A DNA stretch of 64,000 bases from contig SVEE01000002.1 in the NCBI GenBank assembly GCA_015057525.1, forward strand, positions 68,767 to 132,766, read 5' to 3'. The DNA is from Lachnospiraceae bacterium. Lineage in GTDB: Bacteria; Bacillota; Clostridia; Lachnospirales; Lachnospiraceae. Positions 27,118-34,412 of the stretch are shown here, one piece after another (the stretch's first letter is position 1; the number at the start of each line of letters is the position of its first letter). The notes below the pieces were generated by a model. The model worked only from the letters and a program-made list of their open reading frames with translations, had not been told where the DNA came from and did not search any database. A program made the position numbers and the translations under genes.

Positions 27118-27783
27118 ATGAATATAGCGATTGATGGACCTGCAGGTGCGGGAAAAAGTACCATTGCCAAATTGGTAGCAAAAGAGTTAGGATTTTTATA
27201 TGTGGATACAGGTGCAATGTATCGTTCAATAGCTCTTTATTTTATTGAAAATAATGTATCGTTAGATGATGAAGATGCTATTGATAATGCGTGTGACAAT
27301 ATTAATATTGAAATTAAGTATGAGGATGGTGTACAGCAGGTATACCTTAATGGCAAAAATGTTTCTTTGGAAATAAGACAAGAACAGGTAGGTAATATGG
27401 CTTCAAAAGTTGCAGCAAAAAAAGCTGTTCGCGACAAGCTTCTTTCCCTACAAAGAGATATTGCAGCTGACAATAATGTGATTATGGATGGTAGAGATAT
27501 AGGAACATTTGTCCTTCCAAATGCAGAGATTAAAATATATCTTACAGCTTCGGTAAAAACAAGAGCAAAAAGAAGATATGATGAACTTGTTTCTAAGGGT
27601 GAGAGTCCAGATATTAACAAAATTGAAGCTGATATTGAGCAAAGAGATTATCAGGATATGAACAGAGAAATAGCTCCATTAAAGCAAGCTGATGATGCTA
27701 TATTCCTTGATACATCTGATATGAATATTGAACAGGTAGTTGCCTATATATGTAATTTAACTAAAAATAAAAGTGGTGATTAA
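27118..27783 (+). CDS. cmk: Cytidylate kinase
   Basis: This cytosolic kinase phosphorylates CMP and dCMP using ATP. The 221-residue length is standard. Motifs: the P-loop GPAGAGKST (residues 6-14), DTGAMYRS for the nucleotide monophosphate, DGRDIGTFV, and the lid with Arg pairs (KTRAKRRYDE, REIAPLKQADDA). MNIAIDGPAG is the normal family N-terminus, so the start is firm despite the odd Shine-Dalgarno spacing. The order cmk then ispH-S1 is a known clostridial arrangement and parallels cmk next to rpsA in other bacteria. Confidence 0.97.
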   Translation: MNIAIDGPAGAGKSTIAKLVAKELGFLYVDTGAMYRSIALYFIENNVSLDDEDAIDNACDNINIEIKYEDGVQQVYLNGKNVSLEIRQEQVGNMASKVAAKKAVRDKLLSLQRDIAADNNVIMDGRDIGTFVLPNAEIKIYLTASVKTRAKRRYDELVSKGESPDINKIEADIEQRDYQDMNREIAPLKQADDAIFLDTSDMNIEQVVAYICNLTKNKSGD

Positions 27784-29787
27784 ATGAGAGAAATAATTCT
27801 AGCTAAAACAGCAGGATTTTGTTTTGGTGTAAAAAGAGCAGTAGACACTGTTTATGAACAGGTAGAAAAATCCAAGATTGATAATTTCGAAGTTTATACT
27901 TACGGCCCTATAATTCATAATGAAGAGGTTGTAAGTGATTTGGAGTCGAAGGGTGTAACTATTATTCAGGATGAAGTAGATTTAGATAGATATATTTCTT
28001 CTGAAGAAAGTAAAGAATTTGGAGATTCATCTACAAAAAAACATATTGTTATTAGGTCTCATGGCACAGGTAAAGCTATTTATGATAAGCTTCAAAATGC
28101 AGGATTTGAGATTATTGAGGCCACATGTCCTTTTGTAAAGAAAATTCATAACATTGTTCTAGATGAAAGTGAAAAAGGAAGTACGATTGTTATAGTTGGA
28201 GATGAGAATCATCCGGAGGTTCAAGGTATAAAGGGCTGGTGTAAAAATGAACCAGTTATAATTGATTCCATAGAAAAAGCCGAAAAAAATGCTGAAAAAT
28301 ATGGAGATAACATTGCTTTAGTATCCCAAACTACATTTAATAGTATTAAATTTAAAGATTTAGTTGAATTTTTTCGAAAAAAATATTATAATGTTACTGT
28401 TTATAATACCATTTGTAATGCAACAGAGGAAAGACAGAAAGAAGCTAAGAAATTGGCGGGGTTAGTTGACACTATGGTGGTTATAGGTGGTAAAAAAAGT
28501 TCTAATACACAAAAGCTGTATGAGATAAGTAAAAATGAATGCATAAATACTTACTTTATTCAGACACTCGTTGACTTGGATTTAACTGTTATTGAATCCG
28601 CTAAGAGGGTAGGTATTACAGCTGGGGCATCTACCCCAAATCATATTATTAAGGAGGTTCATGACAGTATGTCAGAATTAAGTTTCGAAGAATTATTAAA
28701 GCAATCAGAAGAAAATGAGAGCAAAATTAAACCAGGTAGCGTGGTTGAAGGAAAAGTAATTGGTGTTAAGCCTGAGGAGATTATCGTTGATATTCAGTAT
28801 AAGGCTGATGGTATAATTACAAGAAATGAGTATTCTAATACTCCAAATATTGATTTAACAACAGTTGTTAATGTAGGTGATCCTATAACTGTTAAGGTTA
28901 TTAAGACTAATGATGGTGAGGGTCAGGTTCTTCTTTCTTATAAGAAAGTTGCAGCTGAGAAGTCTTATGAGAAACTTGAGGAAGCATTCGAGAACGAGAC
29001 AGTTCTTAAGGCTAAGGTTACTCAGGTTCTTGAAGGTGGACTTAGTGTTAATGTTGAGGAGTGCAAGGTATTTATTCCTGCAAGTCTTGTTTCAGATACT
29101 TATGAAAAGAATCTCGATAAGTTTATGGATCAGGAGATTGAATTTGTTATTACTGAGTTCAATCCAAAGAAGAGAAGAATTATTGGTAATAGAAAGAAGC
29201 TTGTAGCTGCTAAGAAGGCAGAAGATGCTAAGAAGCTTTTTGATTCAATAAAGGTTGGAGATGTTGTTGAAGGAACAGTTAAGAATGTTACAGCATTCGG
29301 TGCATTCATCGATTTAGGTGGAGCAGATGGACTTCTTCATATTTCTGAAATGTCATGGGGAAGAATTGATGATCCAAAGAGTGTATTGAAGGTTGGAGAT
29401 TCAATCAAGACATTTATCAAAGATATCAACGGCGAGAAGATTGCTCTTTCTCTTAAGTTTGATGATGCTAATCCATGGATTGCAGCAGCTGAGAAGTATG
29501 CAGTTGGAACAGAAGTAACAGGTAAGGTTGCTAGAATGACAGCATTCGGTGCTTTCATTGAATTAGAGCCAGGTGTTGATGCACTTCTTCATGTATCACA
29601 GATTTCTAACGAGCATGTTGAGAAGCCAGAAGATGTATTTAAGATTGGTCAGGAAATTACTGCTAAGGTTGTAGACTTCAAGCAGGAGGACAAGAAGATT
29701 AGTCTTAGCATTAAGGCTATGCTTAAAGAAGAGGTAGCTGAGGAAGCTCCTGCAGAAGAAGTAGTTGAGGAAGTAACTGAGGAGTAA
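27784..29787 (+). CDS. ispH-rpsA: IspH (HMBPP reductase) fused to four-domain ribosomal protein S1
   Basis: The N-terminal part (about 1-285) is 4-hydroxy-3-methylbut-2-enyl diphosphate reductase, the last step of the MEP isoprenoid pathway. Its Fe-S ligands Cys13 (AGFCFGV), Cys115 (EATCPFV) and Cys211 (NTICNAT) are all present. The C-terminal part (about 300-667) has four S1 domains, the last two the best conserved (FGAFIDLGGADGLLHISE and FGAFIELEPGVDALLHVSQ), then an acidic tail. The fusion is known in Clostridia. Codon use differs between halves: by hand I count about 22 AAA to 9 AAG for Lys in the IspH part, but about 7 AAA to 36 AAG after it. It starts right at the cmk stop; see the internal start entry. 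Confidence 0.96.
   Translation: MREIILAKTAGFCFGVKRAVDTVYEQVEKSKIDNFEVYTYGPIIHNEEVVSDLESKGVTIIQDEVDLDRYISSEESKEFGDSSTKKHIVIRSHGTGKAIYDKLQNAGFEIIEATCPFVKKIHNIVLDESEKGSTIVIVGDENHPEVQGIKGWCKNEPVIIDSIEKAEKNAEKYGDNIALVSQTTFNSIKFKDLVEFFRKKYYNVTVYNTICNATEERQKEAKKLAGLVDTMVVIGGKKSSNTQKLYEISKNECINTYFIQTLVDLDLTVIESAKRVGITAGASTPNHIIKEVHDSMSELSFEELLKQSEENESKIKPGSVVEGKVIGVKPEEIIVDIQYKADGIITRNEYSNTPNIDLTTVVNVGDPITVKVIKTNDGEGQVLLSYKKVAAEKSYEKLEEAFENETVLKAKVTQVLEGGLSVNVEECKVFIPASLVSDTYEKNLDKFMDQEIEFVITEFNPKKRRIIGNRKKLVAAKKAEDAKKLFDSIKVGDVVEGTVKNVTAFGAFIDLGGADGLLHISEMSWGRIDDPKSVLKVGDSIKTFIKDINGEKIALSLKFDDANPWIAAAEKYAVGTEVTGKVARMTAFGAFIELEPGVDALLHVSQISNEHVEKPEDVFKIGQEITAKVVDFKQEDKKISLSIKAMLKEEVAEEAPAEEVVEEVTEE
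28651..28671 (+). promoter_or_regulatory. Possible internal ribosome binding site for a free S1 protein
   Basis: A perfect AAGGAGG at 28651-28657 is followed after 11 bases by an in-frame ATG at 28669, exactly between the IspH and S1 parts. Use of it would give a 372-residue S1 protein. Caution: AAG GAG GTT also encodes a Lys-Glu-Val near the conserved C-terminus of IspH, so the match may be a coding by-product. A closer ATG at 28661 is out of frame. Confidence 0.5.
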
Positions 29788-29792
29788 TATAC

Positions 29793-30572
29793 ATGGCATA
29801 CGGGTACAATGAATTCAAAAAGGATGTTTATGGTTTGACAAACATTAATTTGGAAATGTACAAGGAACGCCAGATGAAAAGAAGAATAGAGTCTCTGATA
29901 TCCCGCAAAGGATTTGATGGATTTGAGAGTTTTTTCAAAGGTATGAAACAGGACGAAGGTCTGCTTCGTACCTTTGTTAGTTATTTAACTATTAATGTAT
30001 CTCAATTTTATCGCAATCCTGTACAGTGGGAAAATCTTGAGAAGGAGATTATTCCTTATCTTAAGAAGAATTTTGGAGATAAAGTTACTATCTGGAGTGC
30101 GGCTTGTTCAACAGGTGATGAACCATATACATTAGCGATGATTTTTTCTAAACATTATTCGCTAGACAAGATAAAGATTATTGCAACAGATATAGATGAG
30201 GATGTTCTTGCTTTTGCTAAAGAGGGTGTGTATTCTGAAAAAAGCTTAGTGGACTTACCTAAGGTTTATTTGGATAAGCATTTTGATAAGCTTGACAAAG
30301 GTCTTTATAAGATTTCTGATGCAATTCGCAATTGTATAACATTTAAGAAACATAATTTGCTTGAGGATAAATATTTCTCAGACATAAACATGATAGTTTG
30401 CCGTAATGTGGTAATATATTTTACTGATGAAGCAAAGGATTCTGTATATAGAAAGTTCCATAATTCCCTTTCTAAGGATGGTATTTTGTTTATTGGTAGT
30501 ACAGAGCAGATTATTAGAGCAAAATCATTAGGTTTTGATACATTGCGAACATTTTTCTATAAAAAGATGTAA
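29793..30572 (+). CDS. cheR: Chemotaxis protein methyltransferase
   Basis: CheR methylates glutamates on chemoreceptors using S-adenosylmethionine, for adaptation. The 259 residues hold the helical N-terminal CheR domain (YKERQMKRRIESL, TINVSQFYRNP) and the Rossmann methyltransferase domain with SAACSTGDEPYTLAM, ATDIDEDVLAFAKEGVY and MIVCRNVVIYF. It lies five bases after ispH-S1 and is not among other chemotaxis genes, so it is an orphan by position. It implies that the organism has chemoreceptors and probably flagella. No pentapeptide-binding insertion was assessed. Confidence 0.96.
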   Translation: MAYGYNEFKKDVYGLTNINLEMYKERQMKRRIESLISRKGFDGFESFFKGMKQDEGLLRTFVSYLTINVSQFYRNPVQWENLEKEIIPYLKKNFGDKVTIWSAACSTGDEPYTLAMIFSKHYSLDKIKIIATDIDEDVLAFAKEGVYSEKSLVDLPKVYLDKHFDKLDKGLYKISDAIRNCITFKKHNLLEDKYFSDINMIVCRNVVIYFTDEAKDSVYRKFHNSLSKDGILFIGSTEQIIRAKSLGFDTLRTFFYKKM

Positions 30573-30604
30573 TCAAGTAAAATTATTATAAATTTTTCTT
30601 GATT
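30571..30604 (+). terminator. AT-rich hairpin after cheR overlapping the rplS -35
   Basis: AATCAAG pairs with CTTGATT, and inside it AAAATT pairs with AATTTT. The stem is long but nearly all A-T and the right arm contains the -35 of rplS, so it may be a weak terminator or incidental. Confidence 0.4.
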
Positions 30605-30627
30605 TATATTTAAGTATATGTTATATT
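30599..30627 (+). promoter_or_regulatory. Sigma-A type promoter of rplS
   Basis: TTGATT at 30599-30604 and TATATT at 30622-30627 have a 17-base spacer. A leader of about 70 bases follows, with a small GGACGGTCC palindrome. Some Firmicutes have an L19 autoregulatory leader; I cannot confirm one here. Confidence 0.75.
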
Positions 30628-30706
30628 AGTGGAGTTGTGAAAAGTGGGACGGTCCTCTGTATATATTTATATAAGAACGTCTAATATATTTAGGAGGTCA
30701 CACAGG

Positions 30707-31057
30707 ATGAATACAAGTGAAATCATCAAGAGCATTGAAGCTGCTCAGATTAAAGAAGTAACAGAGTTTAATGTTGGTGATACTATTAAGGTATACGCTA
30801 AGATTAAAGAAGGTAACAGAGAAAGAGTTCAGGCTTTCGAGGGTACTGTTCTTAAGAAACAGGGTGGAAGCTGCAGAGAGACTTTCACAGTTAGAAAGAA
30901 TTCTAACGGTGTTGGCGTAGAGAAGACTTGGCCACTTCATTCTCCAACTATTGAGAAGATTGAAGTTATCAGAAGAGGTAAAGTTAGAAGAGCTAAGCTT
31001 AATTACTTACGTGAAAGAGTTGGTAAGAAGGCTAAAGTTAAAGAACTTGTTAAATAA
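30707..31057 (+). CDS. rplS: Large-subunit ribosomal protein L19
   Basis: L19 sits at the 30S-50S interface. The ORF track starts 63 bases too early in the leader; AGGAGGT at 30692-30698 sets the ATG at 30707, giving 116 residues, the normal size. Conserved segments are [41 protein letters not shown] and [26 protein letters not shown]. It has its own promoter and terminator. Here it is not preceded by trmD/rimM/rpsP as in many Firmicutes; cheR is upstream instead. Downstream order (signal peptidase, rbgA, rnhB) matches the Bacillus-type neighbourhood. Confidence 0.98.
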   Translation: MNTSEIIKSIEAAQIKEVTEFNVGDTIKVYAKIKEGNRERVQAFEGTVLKKQGGSCRETFTVRKNSNGVGVEKTWPLHSPTIEKIEVIRRGKVRRAKLNYLRERVGKKAKVKELVK

Positions 31058-31072
31058 TAACTCATTTATAAG

Positions 31073-31102
31073 ATGACTGGAGCAAAAACTCCAGTCATTT
31101 TT
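31073..31102 (+). terminator. Rho-independent terminator after rplS
   Basis: ATGACTGGAG pairs perfectly with CTCCAGTCAT around AAAAA-type loop bases, followed by five T. Confidence 0.93.
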
Positions 31103-31163
31103 AAAATCATGAAATTGTAACTTGGTTGCAATCTTTGTGTATTAATTTGTTTGGTGGTTATGT

Positions 31164-31769
31164 ATGAGTAATATTAAGAGGAATAGAAAACGCTACAGCA
31201 AAGAATTTACATTTAGACCGAGACGTTTTGCATTAAATAGAAAGAAGATTGTGCGAGAAATCTTTAATTGGTTTTTACTTATTTTAATTGCAGCAATTAC
31301 CGGTTATGCAATTGTCACTTTTTTATTTCAGACAGTTACAGTTGTTGGTCCATCTATGGGTAATACTCTTAAGGATGGAGAAGTAGTTATTGTTAATAAA
31401 ATTACGTATAAATTTAATGACATAGAAAGATATGATATTATTGCATATTCTGAGGTTGACAAAAAATCTTATTACGATATTAAAAGAGTAATAGGACTTC
31501 CAGAGGAAACTGTTCAGATTGTGGATGGATATATTTATATAAATGGGGCAAAGCTTGAGGATTTGCCATTTGATGACTATATTTTATCAAGTGGTAATGC
31601 GAAAGAAGAAATTGTTTTAGGTGATAATGAGTATTTTGTTATAGGAGATAACGTAAATAATAGTGAGGACTCACGATATACTAATGTTGGTAATATTTCT
31701 AAGTCTGAAATACTTGGAAAAGTTGTTTATATCTACAGTCCAGAAGAGAGTAGAGGAAAGATAGAATGA
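31164..31769 (+). CDS. lepB: Type I signal peptidase, first copy
   Basis: This membrane protease removes signal peptides from secreted proteins. The 201 residues have a short basic N-terminus, one membrane segment near 33-55 and the S26 catalytic dyad: Ser64 in GPSMGNTL and Lys107 in YYDIKRVIG. The later boxes IGDNVNNSEDSRY and GKVVYIYSP are present. It lies between rplS and rbgA, as in other Firmicutes, and overlaps rbgA by four bases (ATGA). A second copy follows rbgA. Confidence 0.94.
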   Translation: MSNIKRNRKRYSKEFTFRPRRFALNRKKIVREIFNWFLLILIAAITGYAIVTFLFQTVTVVGPSMGNTLKDGEVVIVNKITYKFNDIERYDIIAYSEVDKKSYYDIKRVIGLPEETVQIVDGYIYINGAKLEDLPFDDYILSSGNAKEEIVLGDNEYFVIGDNVNNSEDSRYTNVGNISKSEILGKVVYIYSPEESRGKIE

Positions 31770-32608
31770 CAGATATTCAATGGTATCCCGGTCATATGAC
31801 TAAAGCTAAACGTATGATGCAGGAGGATATAAAGCTTATAGATATTGTTGTAGAGTTAGTTGATGCTAGAACACCTTTAAGCAGTAAAAATCCTGATATT
31901 GATCAGTTAGCTCAAAATAAATACAGACTTATAATATTGAATAAAAATGATTTGGCTGACCCAAGTGTAACAAGTAAATGGGAAGCCTATTATAAGGAAA
32001 AAGGTTTTTTTGTTGCATGCATGGATGCAAGAAAGAATACAGGTATGAAGGCAATTACTGATATGATTCAGGAGGCTTGCAAAGAAAAAATAGAAAGAGA
32101 CCGTAAGAGGGGAATAATTAATCGACCTATCAGAGCTATGATTGTTGGTATTCCTAACGTAGGTAAATCTACGTTTATTAATTCATATGCTAAAAAGGCT
32201 TGTACAAAGGTAGGAAACAAGCCAGGAGTAACTAAGGGCAAACAGTGGATTAGAATAGGCAAAAATGTTGAACTTCTAGACACACCAGGTATATTGTGGC
32301 CTAAATTCGAAGATCAAAATGTTGGCCTTAGATTAGCGTATATTGGCTCAATTAATGATAATATTATTATCAAAAGTGAGATGGCCATAAGTTTCATAGA
32401 ATTTTTAAAAAATAATTATTGTAATGCACTTAAAGACAGGTATAATATAGAGTGTGACAAGGAGTGTCATGAAATATTGGCAGATATTGCTATTGTAAGA
32501 AAATGTCTGTTGAAAGGTAATGAACCAGATTTAGATAAGGCAGCTAACTTATTGTTTGATGATTATAGAAGTGGTAAGTTAGGTAGAATTAGTCTGGAAA
32601 CACCTTAA
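31766..32608 (+). CDS. rbgA: Ribosome biogenesis GTPase RbgA (YlqF)
   Basis: RbgA is a circularly permuted GTPase that acts in late 50S assembly. The 280-residue length fits. The permuted order is visible: WYPGHMTKAKR at the N-terminus, then the G4 box NKND, a G5 region, and only afterwards the P-loop GIPNVGKST and G3 DTPG. The C-terminal helical domain binds rRNA. The start codon overlaps the lepB stop, so translation is coupled. The rplS-lepB-rbgA-rnhB order is conserved in Firmicutes. Confidence 0.95.
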   Translation: MTDIQWYPGHMTKAKRMMQEDIKLIDIVVELVDARTPLSSKNPDIDQLAQNKYRLIILNKNDLADPSVTSKWEAYYKEKGFFVACMDARKNTGMKAITDMIQEACKEKIERDRKRGIINRPIRAMIVGIPNVGKSTFINSYAKKACTKVGNKPGVTKGKQWIRIGKNVELLDTPGILWPKFEDQNVGLRLAYIGSINDNIIIKSEMAISFIEFLKNNYCNALKDRYNIECDKECHEILADIAIVRKCLLKGNEPDLDKAANLLFDDYRSGKLGRISLETP

Positions 32609-32629
32609 AAAAAATTAGGAGTGACTCAT

Positions 32630-33535
32630 ATGAGCAAAGATATCAAGGAAACTGAAAATTTAACTGATGATAAGGTTGAAGAAGTTGTAGAAAAAACAGA
32701 AGATGTGATAGAAGAAACAGAAGATGCTCTTGCAGAAATTGCCAAGGATAAGGAAGCTAAGCTTCAAGCTAAACTAGAAAAGAAAGAGGCAAAGAAAGCA
32801 GCTAAACTTGCTAAAAAGGCAGCAAAGAAGGGCTCAGATAGTCAAGAAAATGAGCAATCAGATAATGTTGGTAATGCAGATGTGTCAGAAGTAAGTACTG
32901 CTGTTAAAGAAGGCAAAGAATCTGAAGAAGCATCTAAAGAAGATGAACCAGCACCCAAAAAGATAAAGAGGAAAAAGGAAAAAGAAGAGAAAAACCCTGA
33001 GGATATTAATATTGTCAGCGAGCTTCTTAACCTTATTATTTACATAGGAATTGTAGTTCTCATTTGTTATTTTGTGATTACTTTTGTTGGTTGCCGTTCG
33101 AGAGTTGATGGTGATTCAATGAATCCTACTCTTGAGGATGGAGATAATTTATGGGTGGATAAGTTGTCTTATACTTTTGGCGACCCAGACAGATTTGATG
33201 TAATTATATTTAATTATAACGAGGATACAACATATGTTAAGCGTATAATTGGACTTCCAGGAGAGACTGTGCGTATAGATATTAACGGTAATATATATAT
33301 TAATAATAAGCTACTCGTTGAGTCATATGGTAATGAGGTTATTCAGCCTACTAATATTGGTAGAGCAAGTGTAGATGTTGTGTTAGGTGAAGGAGAATAC
33401 TTTGTATTAGGTGATAACCGTAATAACAGTTCGGATAGTAGATGGCCTGATGTAGGTAATGTTCATGAGGATGACATTTTAGGAAAGGTTGTTTTGCGTA
33501 TTTATCCATTCACTAGTATTGGAGCTATAAAATAA
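32630..33535 (+). CDS. lepB: Type I signal peptidase, second copy with long charged N-terminus
   Basis: AGGAG at 32617-32621 fits the ATG at 32630 rather than the ORF-track GTG, giving 301 residues. The first 120 residues are rich in Lys, Glu and Ala and look like extended or coiled-coil helix in the cytoplasm. One membrane segment follows near 132-153. The catalytic dyad is Ser163 (GDSMNPTL) and Lys204 (YVKRIIG), with the box LGDNRNNSSDSRWPDVG. It is about 100 residues longer than the first copy because of the N-terminal part. The role of that part is unknown. The substrate division between the two copies cannot be read from sequence. Confidence 0.93.
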   Translation: MSKDIKETENLTDDKVEEVVEKTEDVIEETEDALAEIAKDKEAKLQAKLEKKEAKKAAKLAKKAAKKGSDSQENEQSDNVGNADVSEVSTAVKEGKESEEASKEDEPAPKKIKRKKEKEEKNPEDINIVSELLNLIIYIGIVVLICYFVITFVGCRSRVDGDSMNPTLEDGDNLWVDKLSYTFGDPDRFDVIIFNYNEDTTYVKRIIGLPGETVRIDINGNIYINNKLLVESYGNEVIQPTNIGRASVDVVLGEGEYFVLGDNRNNSSDSRWPDVGNVHEDDILGKVVLRIYPFTSIGAIK

Positions 33536-33542
33536 AAATTTA

Positions 33543-33587
33543 CCCGCTTTCACTGCGTTTATTTATTCGAGGGAGAGCGGGTTTTTT
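33543..33587 (+). terminator. Rho-independent terminator after the second signal peptidase
   Basis: CCCGCT pairs with AGCGGG across a loop of about 25 bases that can pair further (TTCACT/GAGGGAG is weak), followed by six T. Confidence 0.85.
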
Positions 33588-33623
33588 AACATTATAAAAG
33601 TGTTGCTTAATTAGGAGAATAGT

Positions 33624-34391
33624 ATGAACATAGGAGAAATAAAAAAGGAATTTAAGGCATTAGATTATGATTCGCCGGAGTCGATTTTGGAGTTTATAAA
33701 TAATCATAAAACTGATGAAAGAAGTGGAGTTATTTCTATTATTGAATCTGCAAACAAAAAATTAGATGCAATAAATAAAGAAATAATTCGTTCAGATAAG
33801 ATGCTTTCTTTTGAGAGAAAGTATTATGAATTAGGAAATCAATATATATGTGGTATTGATGAGGTCGGTAGAGGACCTTTGGCAGGACCTGTAGTTACAT
33901 GTGCAGTTATCCTTCCTAAGGATGAAAAAATATTATATTTAAATGACTCAAAACAGCTTTCAAAAAAGAAAAGAGAGGAATTATATGATATAATAATAGA
34001 TAAAGCCGTTGCATATGGAATAGGAATAGTTTCAGAACAGCGTATAGATGAAATTAATATACTTCAGGCAACCTTTGAAGCTATGAGAATGGCTATTAAT
34101 AATTTGGGAATAAAACCCGATATTTTATTAAATGATGCAGTTAAAATTCCAGATGTTGACATACCTCAGGTACCTATAATTAAAGGTGATACCTTGTCAG
34201 CATCTATTGCTGCAGCCAGTATTGTGGCAAAGGTTACAAGAGACAGAATGATGGAAGGATATGGCGAAATATATCCAGAGTATGATTTTGGAAGCAATAT
34301 GGGATATGGTTCAGCAAAGCATATTCAGGCTTTAAAGGATGTGGGTCCATGCCCAATACATAGAAGAACATTTATTGGTAATTTTATTTAG
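33624..34391 (+). CDS. rnhB: Ribonuclease HII
   Basis: RNase HII cuts RNA in RNA-DNA hybrids, including single misincorporated ribonucleotides. The catalytic DE pair is in GIDEVGRGPLAGP, with further acidic residues in LNDAV and a conserved AAASIVAKVTRD and MGYGSAKH. The 255 residues include an N-terminal extension of about 70 residues like that of Bacillus RnhB. It follows rbgA and the second lepB, as in other Firmicutes, and begins a run of closely spaced genes through gpsA. Confidence 0.97.
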   Translation: MNIGEIKKEFKALDYDSPESILEFINNHKTDERSGVISIIESANKKLDAINKEIIRSDKMLSFERKYYELGNQYICGIDEVGRGPLAGPVVTCAVILPKDEKILYLNDSKQLSKKKREELYDIIIDKAVAYGIGIVSEQRIDEINILQATFEAMRMAINNLGIKPDILLNDAVKIPDVDIPQVPIIKGDTLSASIAAASIVAKVTRDRMMEGYGEIYPEYDFGSNMGYGSAKHIQALKDVGPCPIHRRTFIGNFI

Positions 34392-34412
34392 AATTATTAT
34401 AGAGGGGATTAC

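Noticed and set aside
30675-30684. The ten bases GAACGTCTAA occur in both the rplS and cmk leaders
   Set aside because: Only the 10-mer is shared, the surrounding structures differ, and a 10-base match is weak evidence in AT-rich leaders.
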